Assembly: GCF_028372415.1 (NCBI RefSeq)
Contig: NC_092878.1
Coordinates: 27,324,903 to 27,388,902, forward strand
Direction: 5' to 3'
Length of the DNA: 64,000 nt
DNA from: Notamacropus eugenii
Lineage: Eukaryota; Chordata; Mammalia; Diprotodontia; Macropodidae
The first letter of the stretch is position 1; each line of letters opens with the position of its first letter. The translations under genes were made by a program, and so were the position numbers. The notes under the pieces are model-generated. The model was not told the DNA's origin. It did not search any database and saw nothing but the letters and a program-made list of their open reading frames with translations. Below, piece after piece: positions 45,501-54,204 of this stretch.

Positions 45501-46081
45501 CAGCACTTTACTAAGTAGTTGCCTGGATTTGACACTTAATTAGCTGAGTAAACCTGGTCAAGTCAGGATCTCTTCACCTTACATTTCTTATCTGTAAAAC
45601 AAGGTAACTGGACTAAATTATTTCGAAGGTTCCCAAACTCAAGTTTTGATTTTGTTAATTTTAACATTCTAGGCAAATGAAATGTATGAACTGAAATAAA
45701 TTTTTCACTTTAATGGAAAAAAGGAATATAGAAATACCAGCACAAGTCTTACAGAGTTATGGGCTGATGTGCAAATCGTTGTAGGCTACAGTGCTCCTGT
45801 GCTGGGAAAAAGACATCTAACCTTCCAGTTTCTCTCAACAGAGAAAATGTCCCAATTCCCAAATGATCATAACGGTAACATTTAAACCTTAATCATGGTT
45901 CGCTTCAGAGAATAGTAAGCAGAAGACTAAGAACAAAGAGAATAAGACCTTTTTTCAGAACAATAATCTTGGTAGGGTCCACGTGTTGAAGCACTCCCTG
46001 GAAGATGCCACAGACTAAAGTGATTTTCACCCTTCTTCCCAGAATCTGGTTTAAAAAATGGTAATCACTGCTGGGATCCAT
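33064..46081 (-). CDS. EXD1: EXD1, exonuclease 3'-5' domain-containing protein 1 (11 coding exons, complete)
   Basis: Coding exons in transcript order: 46081-45949, 43805-43737, 41458-41407, 41016-40883, 39338-39280, 38230-38144, 37596-37492, 37385-37305, 35107-34964, 34342-34151, 33597-33064. All have AG/GT borders and their phases join into one open frame of 529 residues, close to the length I recall for human EXD1 (about 514). Residues 5-67 form an LSm-like domain (NQILGRRVKITLVCGIFQGV). Residues 150-320 form an RNase D/WRN-type DEDD exonuclease fold (YLFDIF, SNVFDTQ, YLLPLRLLLLDEM). The C-terminal 177 residues are charged and low in structure. Known family role: EXD1 acts in germ cells with PIWI and TDRD12 in piRNA biogenesis and transposon control, as an RNA-binding protein rather than a working nuclease. 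The start at 46081 is the first ATG of the frame and begins MDPSSDY. The acidic residues needed for catalysis are absent here too (see findings). Its neighbour CHP1 is divergent from a shared CpG island. Confidence 0.96.
33890..34070 (+). repeat. MIR-type SINE in EXD1 intron 10
   Basis: GACTGGTCTTGGAGTCAGAA, CTGACTGTGTGAAGATGGAC and TCATTTATTTACTCTCTTAG match the MIR core and tRNA-like head, antisense to EXD1. Confidence 0.6.
34151..34342 (-). CDS. EXD1: EXD1 coding exon 10 (residues 289-352), motif III region
   Basis: 64 codons with acceptor TGTAG|GA and donor GAG|GTAGGC. It encodes WFMRPLPPSLLKVLALETTY and then LLPLRLLLLDEM. Against the family pattern YAxxD, the tyrosine is Val306 and the aspartate is Glu310. 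SDLTALVDAYLNTYREGSGD follows and is well preserved. Confidence 0.95.
34964..35107 (-). CDS. EXD1: EXD1 coding exon 9 (residues 241-288)
   Basis: 48 codons with acceptor AACAG|GT and donor CAG|GTGATT. It encodes VADVLQFSMETGGFLPHCIS and the helical segment STLQESLIRHL. The intron between this exon and exon 8 holds an antisense CR1/L3 copy. Confidence 0.94.
35200..35295 (+). repeat. MIR-type SINE fragment in EXD1 intron 8-9 region
   Basis: ATCTGTGTGACCTGGTACAG and AAGGTCCCTTCTGGCTCTAA resemble the MIR body and tail. Short. Confidence 0.45.
35690..36865 (+). mobile_element. CR1/L3 LINE, RT to 3' UTR, in an EXD1 intron
   Basis: About 1.2 kb antisense to EXD1 between exons 8 and 9. Text tracks the CR1/L3 RT region (TTTATCAGTGATTTCAATAA, then ATGACACAGAGCTGGGAGGG at the D-D-T-K-L box). 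It continues to the 3' UTR (GGTGATAGCCCCACCATAAT, TTCAGTTTGGGGCTCCATGT, CTGAGATCTTGTGATTC). Nearly continuous, unusual for such an old family. Confidence 0.75.
37115..37292 (+). repeat. MIR SINE in EXD1 intron 7
   Basis: TGGAGTCTTGGCTCTGACAC, ACTTTAGGCAAATAAGTTCC and a CTATTATTATTGC end match MIR. It ends only about a dozen bases before EXD1 exon 8. Confidence 0.6.
37305..37385 (-). CDS. EXD1: EXD1 coding exon 8 (residues 214-240), motif II region
   Basis: 27 codons with acceptor TTCAG|GT and donor CAG|GTGTGT. It encodes VIHDCRWLSDCLSHQYGI and then SNVFDTQ. The canonical motif II aspartate position (KVGHxxxxD) is occupied by Leu221. Confidence 0.95.
37492..37596 (-). CDS. EXD1: EXD1 coding exon 7 (residues 179-213)
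   Basis: 35 codons with acceptor TATAG|GT and donor AAG|GTGGGT. It encodes VATSSRIYLFDIFVLGSR, the core strand and first helix of the DEDD fold. It ends just before the motif II lysine-valine pair. Confidence 0.95.
38144..38230 (-). CDS. EXD1: EXD1 coding exon 6 (residues 150-178), motif I region
   Basis: 29 codons with acceptor ACTAG|AT and donor CAG|GTAAAG. It holds the equivalent of exonuclease motif I (normally D-x-E). Here the motif reads SVAAEG, so the first aspartate is replaced by Ala162 while Glu164 stays. CRHGKLCWLQ matches the second strand of the RNase D core. Confidence 0.94.
38416..38463. mobile_element. 48-bp hAT relic consisting of two terminal repeats
   Basis: CAGTGGTGAGGAACCTGCAG at the left. 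The reverse complement of the right end is CAGGGGTGGAGAACCTGTGG. Flanked by ACTTATTT (38408-38415) and ACTTACTT (38464-38471), a 7/8 match to the 8-bp hAT duplication. Same family as the element at 5940-6142. It lies in EXD1 intron 5. Confidence 0.82.
38712..38935 (+). repeat. MIR SINE in EXD1 intron 5
   Basis: GAGAGCTCTGGATTTGGAGT, TGTGAGACTTTGGACAAGTC and AAAAGTCCCTTCCAGCTCTA mark a fairly full MIR copy. Confidence 0.65.
39280..39338 (-). CDS. EXD1: EXD1 coding exon 5 (residues 130-149)
   Basis: A 59-base exon with acceptor ATTCAG|AG and donor GCT|GTAAGT. It encodes EAEDVTYTVVNQFQQKFGSA, the lead-in to the exonuclease-like fold. It leaves in phase 0. Confidence 0.93.
40000..40690 (-). mobile_element. 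L1 3' part in EXD1 intron 4 (sense to EXD1)
   Basis: Complement gives CTGATTGATTTAGAAAATCA, GACTTGGACATACGAGCAAA and ATGGTATCCACCTTCAGAGA, diverged versions of the L1 block before the 3' UTR. ORF2 C-terminal text (GCAGCCAAGAATAAAAGGAA) is followed upstream by AACCTGGGGAAAAGATGTAG. A pure C run lies at 40203-40212. Old. Confidence 0.6.
40883..41016 (-). CDS. EXD1: EXD1 coding exon 4 (residues 85-129)
   Basis: Acceptor ATGTAG|GG and donor CCATCCG|GTAGGT. It encodes a serine-rich acidic linker (NMNDSSSSSLESRT) leading into ITLLNDLKYSPS. A second GT lies 6 bases downstream, but its use would break the frame of exon 5, so the first GT was chosen. Confidence 0.9.
41105..41180 (+). repeat. L2 3' tail fragment in EXD1 intron 3
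   Basis: CTTAGCACACCTGGCATATA and AGATGCTTACTGATGGACTG resemble the L2 3' terminus. Very short. Confidence 0.5.
41407..41458 (-). CDS. EXD1: EXD1 coding exon 3 (residues 68-84)
   Basis: A 52-base exon after a long T tract and AG acceptor, with donor GTCAG|GTATGG. It encodes an acidic linker (ELLDDVEGVGEKTPSV) between the LSm-like and nuclease-like domains. Confidence 0.9.
41700..41835 (-). mobile_element. L1 3'-end fragment in EXD1 intron 2
   Basis: CTAGGCCAAACTTGGTCATT and ATTATAGTGTTCAATTTCAT are the complement of the L1 3' UTR segment also seen at 8545. Confidence 0.5.
42200..43485 (+). mobile_element. L2 copy in EXD1 intron 2
   Basis: About 1.3 kb antisense to EXD1. AAACCTTGGAGTCATCCTTG and ATACAATCAGCTGCCAAATC track the RT end. 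CCTATTGCCTTTAGGATAAA and GAATGCCCTCCATTT follow the 3' region to a TTTTGTTGAACTGAATTTAA end. One of the longest L2 relics here. Confidence 0.8.
43737..43805 (-). CDS. EXD1: EXD1 coding exon 2 (residues 45-67)
   Basis: Acceptor ATGTAG|TT and donor AATG|GTGAGT. It encodes NLETGRSVPGVKMFFGHEIV, the end of the LSm-like domain. 69 bases, entering and leaving in phase 1. Confidence 0.94.
44555..44650 (-). repeat. MIR fragment in EXD1 intron 1-2 region
   Basis: CCCAAGGTCACACAGTTGTG and AGAATTAAAACCCGGATCTT are the complement of the MIR core. Confidence 0.6.
44690..44865 (-). repeat. MIR-family SINE in EXD1 intron
   Basis: AACAGCTCATATTTACAGCT, CTTAAGGTTCACAAAGTGCT, GAGAAATTAAGTGACACATC and TAGGGTCATATAGCAAATTA are the complement of a MIR-type SINE, nearly full length. 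Confidence 0.7.
45029..45125 (+). repeat. SINE tail fragment
   Basis: ATGGAGAAGGAAATGAAAAA, CCACTCCAGTATCTTTGCCA and AATGGAGTCACAAAGTGGGA match the tail of the marsupial SINE type at 7186. The tRNA head is absent. Confidence 0.7.
45495..45650 (+). repeat. MIR SINE in EXD1 intron 1
   Basis: GATTTGACACTTAATTAGCT, AACCTGGTCAAGTCAGGATC and CATTTCTTATCTGTAAAACA match MIR. Confidence 0.6.
45949..46081 (-). CDS. EXD1: EXD1 coding exon 1 (residues 1-44)
   Basis: Encodes the first half of the LSm-like domain. It ends one base into codon 45 at an AAAAAAG|GT donor. Upstream of the ATG, a pyrimidine-rich acceptor (TTTTCAG at about 46140) would start this exon at 46139 with a 58-base 5' UTR. Weaker acceptor candidates lie nearer the ATG. 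One or more noncoding exons therefore probably lie upstream, towards the CpG island. Confidence 0.93.
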
Positions 46082-46139
46082 CCTGTGTGATACTAAAAAC
46101 AAGTCTTCAAGCTTTCAGCTTCCTTAAATTTCTAAGCAG

Positions 46140-47540
46140 CTGAAAATTAGGAAGAAAATGTGATTAAGTTTTGTGCTACTGGTTTTTCCATATACCTGAA
46201 AGAGAGGAAAAAAAAGAATACGAATTATAAATTTGCTACAATTATTAAGTTCCTACTCTATGCCCAAGCACTGTGCTATGGGCTCTCTCAGCCCATAGTA
46301 CATAATGGTTCTTTGTAAGAAATATACTACCACAAACACCAATCCAAAGTCATACATTGGAAACCAAAGAATTATAGAAAAACTCTCCTCTTTTAACTAA
46401 AAAGTAGACAGTACCTAAAGACAATTTATACAGGTAAAGAGTACTCCTTAAACAAAAACAAAATATTATTAGTTTCTGTTTGCTCAGTTTGACATTTAAA
46501 CATTGTAACTACAATACATCACTCTAGGGAAATAAATGGATATCTCTGAACCTAAACCAAACAACTCTTTGAAGAATGGCGAATGAATGCCAACACTGAA
46601 CACAGAACATTACATTCTACCCAGCATACAGCACAATCTCCAAATACTATATGTCGAAAACAGCACCAAGCTCAAAGCAAAACATAATCTTCAAGCAAAT
46701 TATTTTTTCTAAGTTAAATAGGTAAGGTTTATAAGGAACAGAAAGAAAAGAGAAAGTGGGGAAAACGGATTCTAATAAAACAGAAGACAAAAATGCAGTT
46801 TCCTCCTAGTATTCCCTCACTTTATTTAGACTGTTACAAAACTTGCCTTTAATACAGCTAAGGCAAAAATTAAGAGGAGTAATAATAAAAGCACAATAGG
46901 CTTTTGCAATGATATATTTTATCATGCATAACATTCATATGGAATAAGGCTATTAAGCTATGACCTTAATTTAAACTCAACACCTTAAAGAAAAGTCATC
47001 CTAGATGTGCAAAGACTATACTTAAGAATATACTTAATATTTCCAGGATCTCTGGTTCAGCTGAGCACTCCCTCCCCACATGGGGTCTACAAACTCCTCC
47101 ACCTTAGTGTCTTTTGAGTCGCTCTAACTGAAAAACGCATCTCCCTTTTGCCAACTTTCCCCTTAATACGCTAAGTCTGGGGGCAAGGATCATTCAGCTT
47201 TCCCAGCTTGGTAAGAGGGCCTTCTAGAGGTTCTGTCCCAGTGGCAGAGTCCAGAAAACCTCCAGGTTTACTCCTTAGGTCAACAGTAAAAATTAAAAGC
47301 AGCAGCCCATTTTTTCCCATTTTTATCAAGTGGCTAATTCTAAATACATGACCCGTGACCTTCTTGAAATGGCTTAAAGATTACAAGCCTTTAAGAGTTT
47401 CCTATGTCATACACACCTCTAAAAACAAAGGGGAAATTCAAAATAGGATCCTTAGGAAACAGATAATACTACGATCTGATGGATCTGCTGGTAAACGGAG
47501 ACCTCGACAAGGAAAAGCTAAGTAGAAATCGACCACCCAG
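46140..47540 (-). other. EXD1 first intron, 5' of the coding start
   Basis: No coding sequence seen. A short L2-like 3' end in minus orientation lies at about 46228-46270. The GC content rises towards the CpG island. One or more noncoding EXD1 exons should lie between here and about 48.2 kb but cannot be placed by eye. Confidence 0.5.
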
Positions 47541-48137
47541 AACGATCAAGGCAAAGGCGCAGGTTCCCACGCGAGGACGGAACGCGCCGAAAAGGAAAGG
47601 CCCGGCTTCTCCTTTCCAGCTCACAAATCTGCCGCGCGAAAAGAAGTCCCTTGGCTTCTAGGGGGCACACATTAATCCCTGGGCGCTACCGTTTTTTACA
47701 AAGGGTGACTAAAGCGGAGACCGCGTGTGAAGATCACTGGCCACTAAAGGTCACCGGCCGAGGCCCAAGGCTTTTCTAATTCATCTCCACCACCGCGCGG
47801 AGGGGGAGGGGTACTGGAAGCCCAAGTCGGGGACGACTCGAGGCCGGGCCAGGGGGCAGGAGGATGGGCGCAGCGCGGGCCCCGGGCCGGTGATTCCTCG
47901 AAGCCACGAAGGGCTGGGCCCCAGGCAGGCCCAAACTCGGCCTAGGACGCCATTACCCGGGCGGCGGAGGGGCCCGGCAAGGAAAGAGGGGTCGGAAGCG
48001 AAGAGCGGGGCGCTGGGCCGAGCTCAGCCTGGCCGCCAGGGGCCTTCTCCGCCCTGCAAGGACGCGGCCCGCTCCCGACTGGCCAGCTCTAGACCGGCCA
48101 GGCCGCAGGTGCCGGGGCGTGCTCGTTTCCACGAGAG

Positions 48138-48156
48138 CCAATCAGCTGGAGCCAAT
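48138..48156. promoter_or_regulatory. Two CCAAT boxes 14 bases apart
   Basis: CCAAT at 48138-48142 and again at 48152-48156, within GAGCCAATCAG and GAGCCAATGAG. The pair looks like a short tandem duplication and would suit NF-Y binding. If it drives EXD1, transcription would begin near 48.05-48.1 kb. Confidence 0.6.
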
Positions 48157-48199
48157 GAGCGCGCGCCCCCGGGGGCGGGGGAGGGGGAGGGAGCGAGGC

Positions 48200-48207
48200 T
48201 GACGTCA
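48200..48207. promoter_or_regulatory. cAMP-response element, full palindrome
   Basis: TGACGTCA, the full-length consensus bound by CREB/ATF and by CREM in spermatids. It lies about 45 bases from a pair of CCAAT boxes on the EXD1 side of the island, a spacing seen in many CpG-island promoters. Which gene it serves is inferred from position. Confidence 0.7.
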
Positions 48208-48737
48208 CCCGAAGCCCAAGCCTCACTCCCGGCGTGCAGTTCTCTAGAACTGGACTAGGAGTGGGTTTGTGGTTTTCCCCCCTGTCGTTCCAGCGCCCTG
48301 TATGCCGGCCCCCGTAGTGAGCTTGCCTCCAGGACGCAAAAGAAGGGGCTGCACTTAGGCCTCATTCCTGAGGCGGCCCCGTTTGCATTCCCGGAGCCTG
48401 GGCGCCTCGGGCGTCGCCCCTTTAAGGGCCGGCCACCTGGTTCCGGGGGCGGAGTTTCGAGAGCCGAGGGAGGCGCTCGGCGATTCTCACTCGGGGTCTG
48501 CGGCCGGCGGCGCGGTCGTCGTTTCCGTGCGCGGCGCTGAAGGGCCGCTCGCTATTGGCTGACCGCTCGGGCCGCCCGCCTCCTCGTGCCCGCCCACAGT
48601 CCTCCCTCGGGTCGGCCCGGAGTCTCTGCCTTTCCCTTCCTGACCCCTATCCCTTCCTTCCCTGTCCCTCCCCCCTTCCCTGCTGCCGCCGCTGCCGCCG
48701 CCGCCTCGGCCTCGGGAGGAGCTCGTCCGTCTCGGCG

Positions 48738-48804
48738 ATGGGTTCTCGGGCCTCCACGTTATTGCGGGACGAAGAGCTCGAGGAGATCAAAAAGGAGACC
48801 GGCT
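48738..48804 (+). CDS. CHP1: CHP1 exon 1 coding part (residues 1-22), calcineurin B homologous protein 1
   Basis: MGSRASTLLRDEELEEIKKE is the recognisable N terminus of CHP1, a myristoylated EF-hand protein. CHP1 binds the Na+/H+ exchanger NHE1, inhibits calcineurin and helps in membrane traffic and glycerolipid enzyme activation. Gly2 is the N-myristoylation site. The start has a strong context (G at -3 and at +4). The donor GGCT|GTGAGT splits a phenylalanine codon that exon 2 completes. The 5' UTR is GC-rich with a CCG/CTG run at about 48681-48708. The reading frame stays open for about 400 bases into intron 1, which is a GC effect and not coding. Confidence 0.96.
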
Positions 48805-49649
48805 GTGAGTCGGGGCTGCGGCGGGGGACGGGCAGGGCCCCGAGGGTGGGCAGGCAGCCGCGCTCCTCCGGGCCGGGGACGCTAGCGGCCTCCCCGAGGC
48901 CGGGCGGCGATCCCGCCATCTCTCCCTCCTCATGCCGTGGCATCCCCCGTGGGGGGTCGGGGAACCTCGCCCAGCGCTTGGTCAGCCGGCGTCGCGAGAC
49001 ACGTCGCCGCGGTCCTCTCCGCGAGCGTGTTCGGCCGGGAGGAGAGGGTGGGCTCGGGTCCGGACGGGCCCCCTCCGCGCCTGAAGCGCTTGTCTTGTCC
49101 CGGAATGAGGACGCCTATTTGTGTGGTCCCAGTCCTCGCGTCCTCCAGCTCCTCTTTAAGCTGAACTATGCCCCCGACTGTGCCAGGCAAGCTGGCTCTT
49201 CTTAGAGGAGACAGCCCGCTCCGGTGACGTTCCTGAGCGACCTCAGCCACCAGCAGCTGGTGGGCATCCCAGGGTGGGGGTCCGCAAAGCAGCGAGCCCC
49301 GGCCAGAAACCTGTCCGGTGTGATGGCTCTGAGGACCCCTCTGTAACAGCCCCCCACCCCCACCCCAGAGATCACCTCTGTGAGAAGGACGCGTAGTTAA
49401 CCCGTCCACTTGAGTGTCCCAAGGAGTTACCAAACTTGGGTCGCTGGCTGCCCTAATTCCAGATGTATTGGCTTCTGCAGCGACCATCACAATGGCCTTT
49501 CGAAATCGGATGTGTTCTAGAAAACCCAGTAAGAATCTGTACTAGGAACCGGCCTAATAAGCGTGTCACCTCATCCTGGACTTAGGGACAATTGAGGGCT
49601 TTTAATACTCTACCTTATTGACTTAGATTTAGAGCTTAGAGGTCGTTTA

Positions 49650-49830
49650 AGGGAGGAAGTTGTCTGATTGCCCGCCATACATAAATGTGATTTGTGGGCC
49701 AGTAACATCACCTTTCTAAGTCTTTCTTCACCTGTAAAATGGGGTGGTAATACAGGTTTGTAAAGTATTTGCAAACTTTAAACTGCTGTATAAATGTCAA
49801 CCATCGTTATTATTTTCGAATCCATTTCCC
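49650..49830 (+). repeat. MIR SINE
   Basis: TCACCTTTCTAAGTCTTTCT, TCACCTGTAAAATGGGGTGG and GTAAAGTATTTGCAAACTTT follow the MIR order. Confidence 0.65.
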
Positions 49831-49834
49831 TCAT

Positions 49835-50230
49835 TTGATCTTTACAGCTGCTATGTGAGGTGATTACTTCAGATATGCTCATTTTCCAGATGGAGAAACT
49901 AAGATTCAATGAATCAGTCTCCTAATGCTTGGTTATACAGCTTTCCTAATGTTCAGGTGAAACTTGAATCCAGGACTCTTCTCTGACTCCCAAGTACAGT
50001 GTCCTTTCTGTTCTACCCTATTGGATGCCTTTTATGTAGGTTATCTCATTTGAGCCTTGTCATAATTGGGAATTATTGCTACAGGTTTTATCCACATTTT
50101 ACACATAAGGAAACTTGGCCTTAGAAAGTTTGCTATTCACCCCTGACTGCAGAGCTTGGCTGACTAATAAAATGGAATTCAAACATCCTGATTCTAGATC
50201 CAGTGCTTATTCCCCAATACTGGGCTACCT
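49835..50230 (-). repeat. Two MIR-type SINEs in tandem
   Basis: TTTTCCAGATGGAGAAACTA with GGTTATACAGCTTTCCTAAT, then again TTATCTCATTTGAGCCTTGT with CATTTTACACATAAGGAAAC. These are two adjacent complements of the MIR body. Confidence 0.65.
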
Positions 50231-50474
50231 CCTAAGAATTTTATATGAATGCTGGATTGAGTTTTCTAAATAAAACCAACGTGTAGACACAAGCATTGAA
50301 ACGTTAGTGACATCTGCCCCCAGTATTTGTACTGGCAACAGAGATAGTTCCTGAACTTTAATGACCTGTATGTAAAGCACTGAAAATTTGGAATTGCTAG
50401 GATTATAAATTGTCGATAGTCTTCTTTGGGTAAATAAAATACACATCCTGACCTGGACTTTGTTCCACAGTTTA

Positions 50475-50640
50475 ATAGATGCTTAGAGGTGAAAAGGGCC
50501 TTAGAGGTTAGATAATCCTATTTCCCACCCATTGCTGGAATCTTTCCCTCCTACCACATTCCTATTAGTCATCCAGCCTCTGTTTAAATACCTTCTGTGA
50601 GGTGAAGCTTACTAACTCAGAACCACAGGGTTCTTGGATC
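50475..50640 (-). repeat. CR1/L3 3'-end fragment
   Basis: CCACATTCCTATTAGTCATC followed by CAGCCTCTGTTTAAATACCT is the complement of the CR1/L3 3' UTR also seen at 36.8 kb and 15.7 kb. Confidence 0.55.
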
Positions 50641-51679
50641 TTGAGCAGGAAGTATTGAATAGTTAAATGCTTTTGATTTATAATACTTGTTTGGATTCTT
50701 AGCCCCTCATTCTTTTTACGACTGGTTCCAGCTCTAGGGATAGAGACATGGAGTTCTTGAGTGCATCAAGTACTTTTTTACATTTAGCGACTCTGGCCTT
50801 TGACCACATTCACAAACCTTTCCTGTCATCATGCCCTATTGTCAATAGACACAAGGAAATAAGATCTTTAGTCATACTCCTGACCCTACCCCACCCCTTG
50901 AAAAACATCCACAATATGAGGAAATGTGAAAGGAATCAAGAAGTTGGAGAGAAGATCCTTCCTTTAAAGTGGAGAAGAAACAAGCTTAGAACTGGCCTGT
51001 TCCTACCTGATTAAATAAAGAATATGGGGAGAGGTTAAACAACCTGTCCTAGGAACTGATGATACCTATTATGTTTCTGGATCTTAGGATTCCCAGTTTC
51101 TCTCCTCCAGTCACCTGTTGGTACAAAGATGTCTAAATCCTCTTAGAAAAAGCTTTCTTTCCTGTCTATCAGAGAATGCATTCAGCATGAAGGGAGTCTG
51201 GGCTTCAACAGATGAGAATATAAGTGGTGGGTCAGAAAGGGATCCCAGCTCTTAGGAAGAATTCTGGCTTGCTCTTTGTTAGAACAGGAGTGTCAAATAG
51301 AAACAGATTCTTCTGGCAGTTTATTAACTTAGAATACCATAAACTGACATCATGTAGATGGCATACTTATTTATTAAATATTTCCCAAATACATGTTAAT
51401 CTGGGGAGCTTTGCCTTAAGTTTGACACCTCTGTGTTAGAGGACCCATATAGTGACCTGAGTTCCGGACCAATGTCTCCTTTCAGACAACTTACCGAGTC
51501 TCAGAGATGAGATTGGCAGATAGGACATTATGAGAGAGCAGTACAAGACTGTTTATGTTTCTGCTAAGAATTATACAGTACTCTTATGAGGATCTGCTAT
51601 ATGTAGGCAACTAACAAAAATATCCTTATTGAAGTGTATGAAACTAAAGAATAAGCAGTGCTTACGTCTCCTACCCCTA

Positions 51680-52180
51680 ACAGCCACAGGAAAGAATATT
51701 CCAAATCATTAATAATAAGAGATATAAAGCTAGAGAGATATATAAAGCAAAACAACTCTGAGGTTTCATTTCACAATCAACAAATTAGCAAAAATTATTC
51801 AAGATATGAATGGACAATGTTGGAGGGGCTCTGAAAAGATAGGGACACACACGTCCTGTTGGTACGACCAGGAATTGGTCTAGCCATGCTGGAATGCAAT
51901 TTGGAATTAATCAAATAAAATAACTGAAATGTCTGTACGCGTTGAGCTAGAGATTCCACTGTTGGCATAGATATCAAGGAGATTCATGATAAAAAGAAAA
52001 GCACATTATAAATATTTGTAGTAGGACTCTGTGAGGAATGGTTACTATTACTGTTGTGTAAGAAATAATGGATTCTTGAATACAGAAGAGCCTGGGAAGA
52101 CTTATGTGGACTTATTTGAAGGAAAGAGGACCAGAAAAATATATAATGAAGACAATATTATAAATAGAAAATTTTCTGCT
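51680..52180 (+). mobile_element. L1 ORF2 C-terminal and 3' fragment
   Basis: AATATTCCAAATCATTAATA, CAATGTTGGAGGGGCTCTGA, ATGCTGGAATGCAATTTGGA and GAGCCTGGGAAGACTTATGT lie in L1 order. Broken. Confidence 0.65.
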
Positions 52181-52544
52181 TCTATGTGGTTTTCATTTTA
52201 TTTAGAGAGGTTACCAGTGTAGCACATCAGCTGTCTCTCATCCTACCCCTTTCTCCCTCTGCTTACCAACCCCCTTCCTTTTCTAGTTATGTATGGGTAC
52301 GATATCTTTTTGTCTATCAGTTCTGTGCAAGACAAGAATGATTGTGAGATGGTCTCTGAGAACACCTTGCACTGGAATTGGAAACCATATTCTAAGATTT
52401 CTTTTCATAGTTCCAATTTGTTTGGAATTTGTTCAGATGACCAGTTTAGCTGTTGCCCACAATTTGAACCATTGGCATTAGGTAAAAGAGAGATCATTTC
52501 CCTTATCATATACCCTGCGTAAAAGCTAATAAATTGATATCTAA

Positions 52545-52690
52545 AGCCAGGGCAGTGTTGCTTAGTGGCTAAAGCTGACCTCAAAGGCAAGACATTTAAC
52601 TCTTGCCTGACCTACACTGGCTGTGTGACCGTGAGCAAATCACTTGATTTCTTAGTGCTAGTCTAGGCAATTCTTTTAAGTTGAAAAGAA
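52545..52690 (+). repeat. tRNA-derived SINE fragment
   Basis: GGCAGTGTTGCTTAGTGGCT and CACTGGCTGTGTGACCGTGA resemble a marsupial MIR-like SINE with TCTAGGCAATTCTTTTAAGT in its body. Family not certain. Confidence 0.5.
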
Positions 52691-52694
52691 GATA

Positions 52695-53635
52695 CCTCTT
52701 CTTTGGGACCACATTTGGTCTTTATACTTTGGCAGAGTCTCATTCATATTGTTATCACTGGGTGTATTGTTTCCCTAGCTCTACTTATTTGCTTGCCATC
52801 AGTTCACATAAGTAAGTCACCATACTTCTTGTTGCTACATTCATGTAACAATTTGTTTAGGCACTGCTCCTTGAATGATGGGCCTTTTGTTTGTTTCCAG
52901 TTTTTGATTACCACTAAAAGTATAGCTATAAATATGTTAGTGGAGGGGGGGAGCCTTTCTTTTTTTCAGTGACAATCTTGGCATGTATGCTTAGCCGTGG
53001 AATCTGTGAGTCAAGGGTTATGGACAATTAGTTGCTTGCCTTGCTCATTCCAAGTTGCTTTCCAGAACGGTCGGACCACAGTTCCACCCACAAGCAATAA
53101 TTTGCCTGTCTTTCCAGAACCACTCTCACATTGACTATTGTCACCATTTGTCATCTTTGCCAGTTTTCTGGATATTGGACAAAAATTAGGAGTTGTTTTG
53201 ATTCGCTTTCTCTTGCTATTAGTAATTTCAAGCATTCTTTCTTTTGGTTGTTAATAGTTTGCTGTTCTTTTGAGAACTATTCCTTTGACTACTTGTGTTT
53301 TCACTTTTATTCTTATATATTTCTGTGAGTTTTCTATCTATCTTGGATACTGAATCCTTGTCAGAAATCTGATATAAAGATTTTTTCTGCTATCTGCTGC
53401 TTCCCTTCTTATCCTAGATGTGTTCATTTTGTTTGTGCAAAAGCTTTTCAATTTCCTGTAATCAATGTGACCTATTTTATTTTTTGTAATTGCCTCTATC
53501 TCTTGTTTGGCTAAGAATTCATCACCTACCCATAGTTGTAAAAGTTATATGATCTGCTTCTCTTCTAACGTTATGGTATTTATCTTTAATACTTAGGTTA
53601 TGTATCCATTTTGAATTTATTATGAAATATTTCCC
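52695..53635 (-). mobile_element. L1 copy (minus), 3' UTR to post-RT region
   Basis: TTCCAGTTTTTGATTACCAC, TTGTCATCTTTGCCAGTTTT and TTGTGCAAAAGCTTTTCAAT are complements of the L1 3' half. Old. Confidence 0.7.
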
Positions 53636-54204
53636 TCTTGTATTTTCATTGATTTGCTCTCCCTTCTCCTCACAGTACTTTGTATGTACCAGGAATTTGA
53701 TAACTAATTGAAATACATGTATCTCTAGGTTAAACATGCTTGTGAAACATATAATTAAGAGGAAAGTTAACAAATGTTAAATTACTCTCACAAATTGTGT
53801 AATTCCCACCTACCATTCAGACATAACTTTATAGCAGTGTTCTGCAAGAATGTGAAAAATGTAAAACAATGTAAAAAATCAATAGACTAATAAAGAATGC
53901 AGGTCTATTTTGCTACTTTCTAGTGAAAGCGGAGAATAGCTTGAAGGCAGAGACAAAAAAATCTATTTTTAGGGCAGTGAAGTTTTTATGTGGAGAAGCA
54001 CCAGTTTTACAAACAGTACTGCGTTGTGTTGAAAAAGCTGAACCCATACAGGATGCTGGTGTTGTGATTCTTGTTCTTTCCACCACCACAAGCTTTCCAT
54101 GGACAAAGGTGTTTGGATAATTAAAGAAAGCTCCTAGCTCCAAGTATTGTCTCACCTCCCACCCAGGACCTCCTTTTTGTTCATGTCATATTAGCGGGGC
54201 CCTT

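Larger units (their letters stand above)
47540..49220. promoter_or_regulatory. CpG island and divergent EXD1/CHP1 promoter
   Basis: Sharp change from AT-rich flanks to GC-rich sequence dense in CpG. It covers CHP1 exon 1 and extends about 1.2 kb towards EXD1. The CHP1 side has a GC box (48445-48454) and an inverted CCAAT box (48554-48558). The EXD1-facing side has a perfect CRE (48200-48207), a GC box (48171-48180) and two CCAAT boxes. No TATA box is placed sensibly for either gene. Exact transcription starts cannot be read from the sequence. Confidence 0.85.

Noticed and set aside
47890-48258. 122-codon frame in the CpG island upstream of CHP1
   Set aside because: Proline, arginine and glycine-rich low-complexity translation of CpG-island sequence with no recognisable domain.
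48555-49205. Long open frame of about 216 codons across CHP1 exon 1
   Set aside because: It has no ATG before the CHP1 start and runs past a good splice donor into intron 1. The openness comes from high GC content.
48930-49490. 186-codon minus-strand frame in CHP1 intron 1
   Set aside because: GC-driven, no family resemblance, and lies opposite an intron start.
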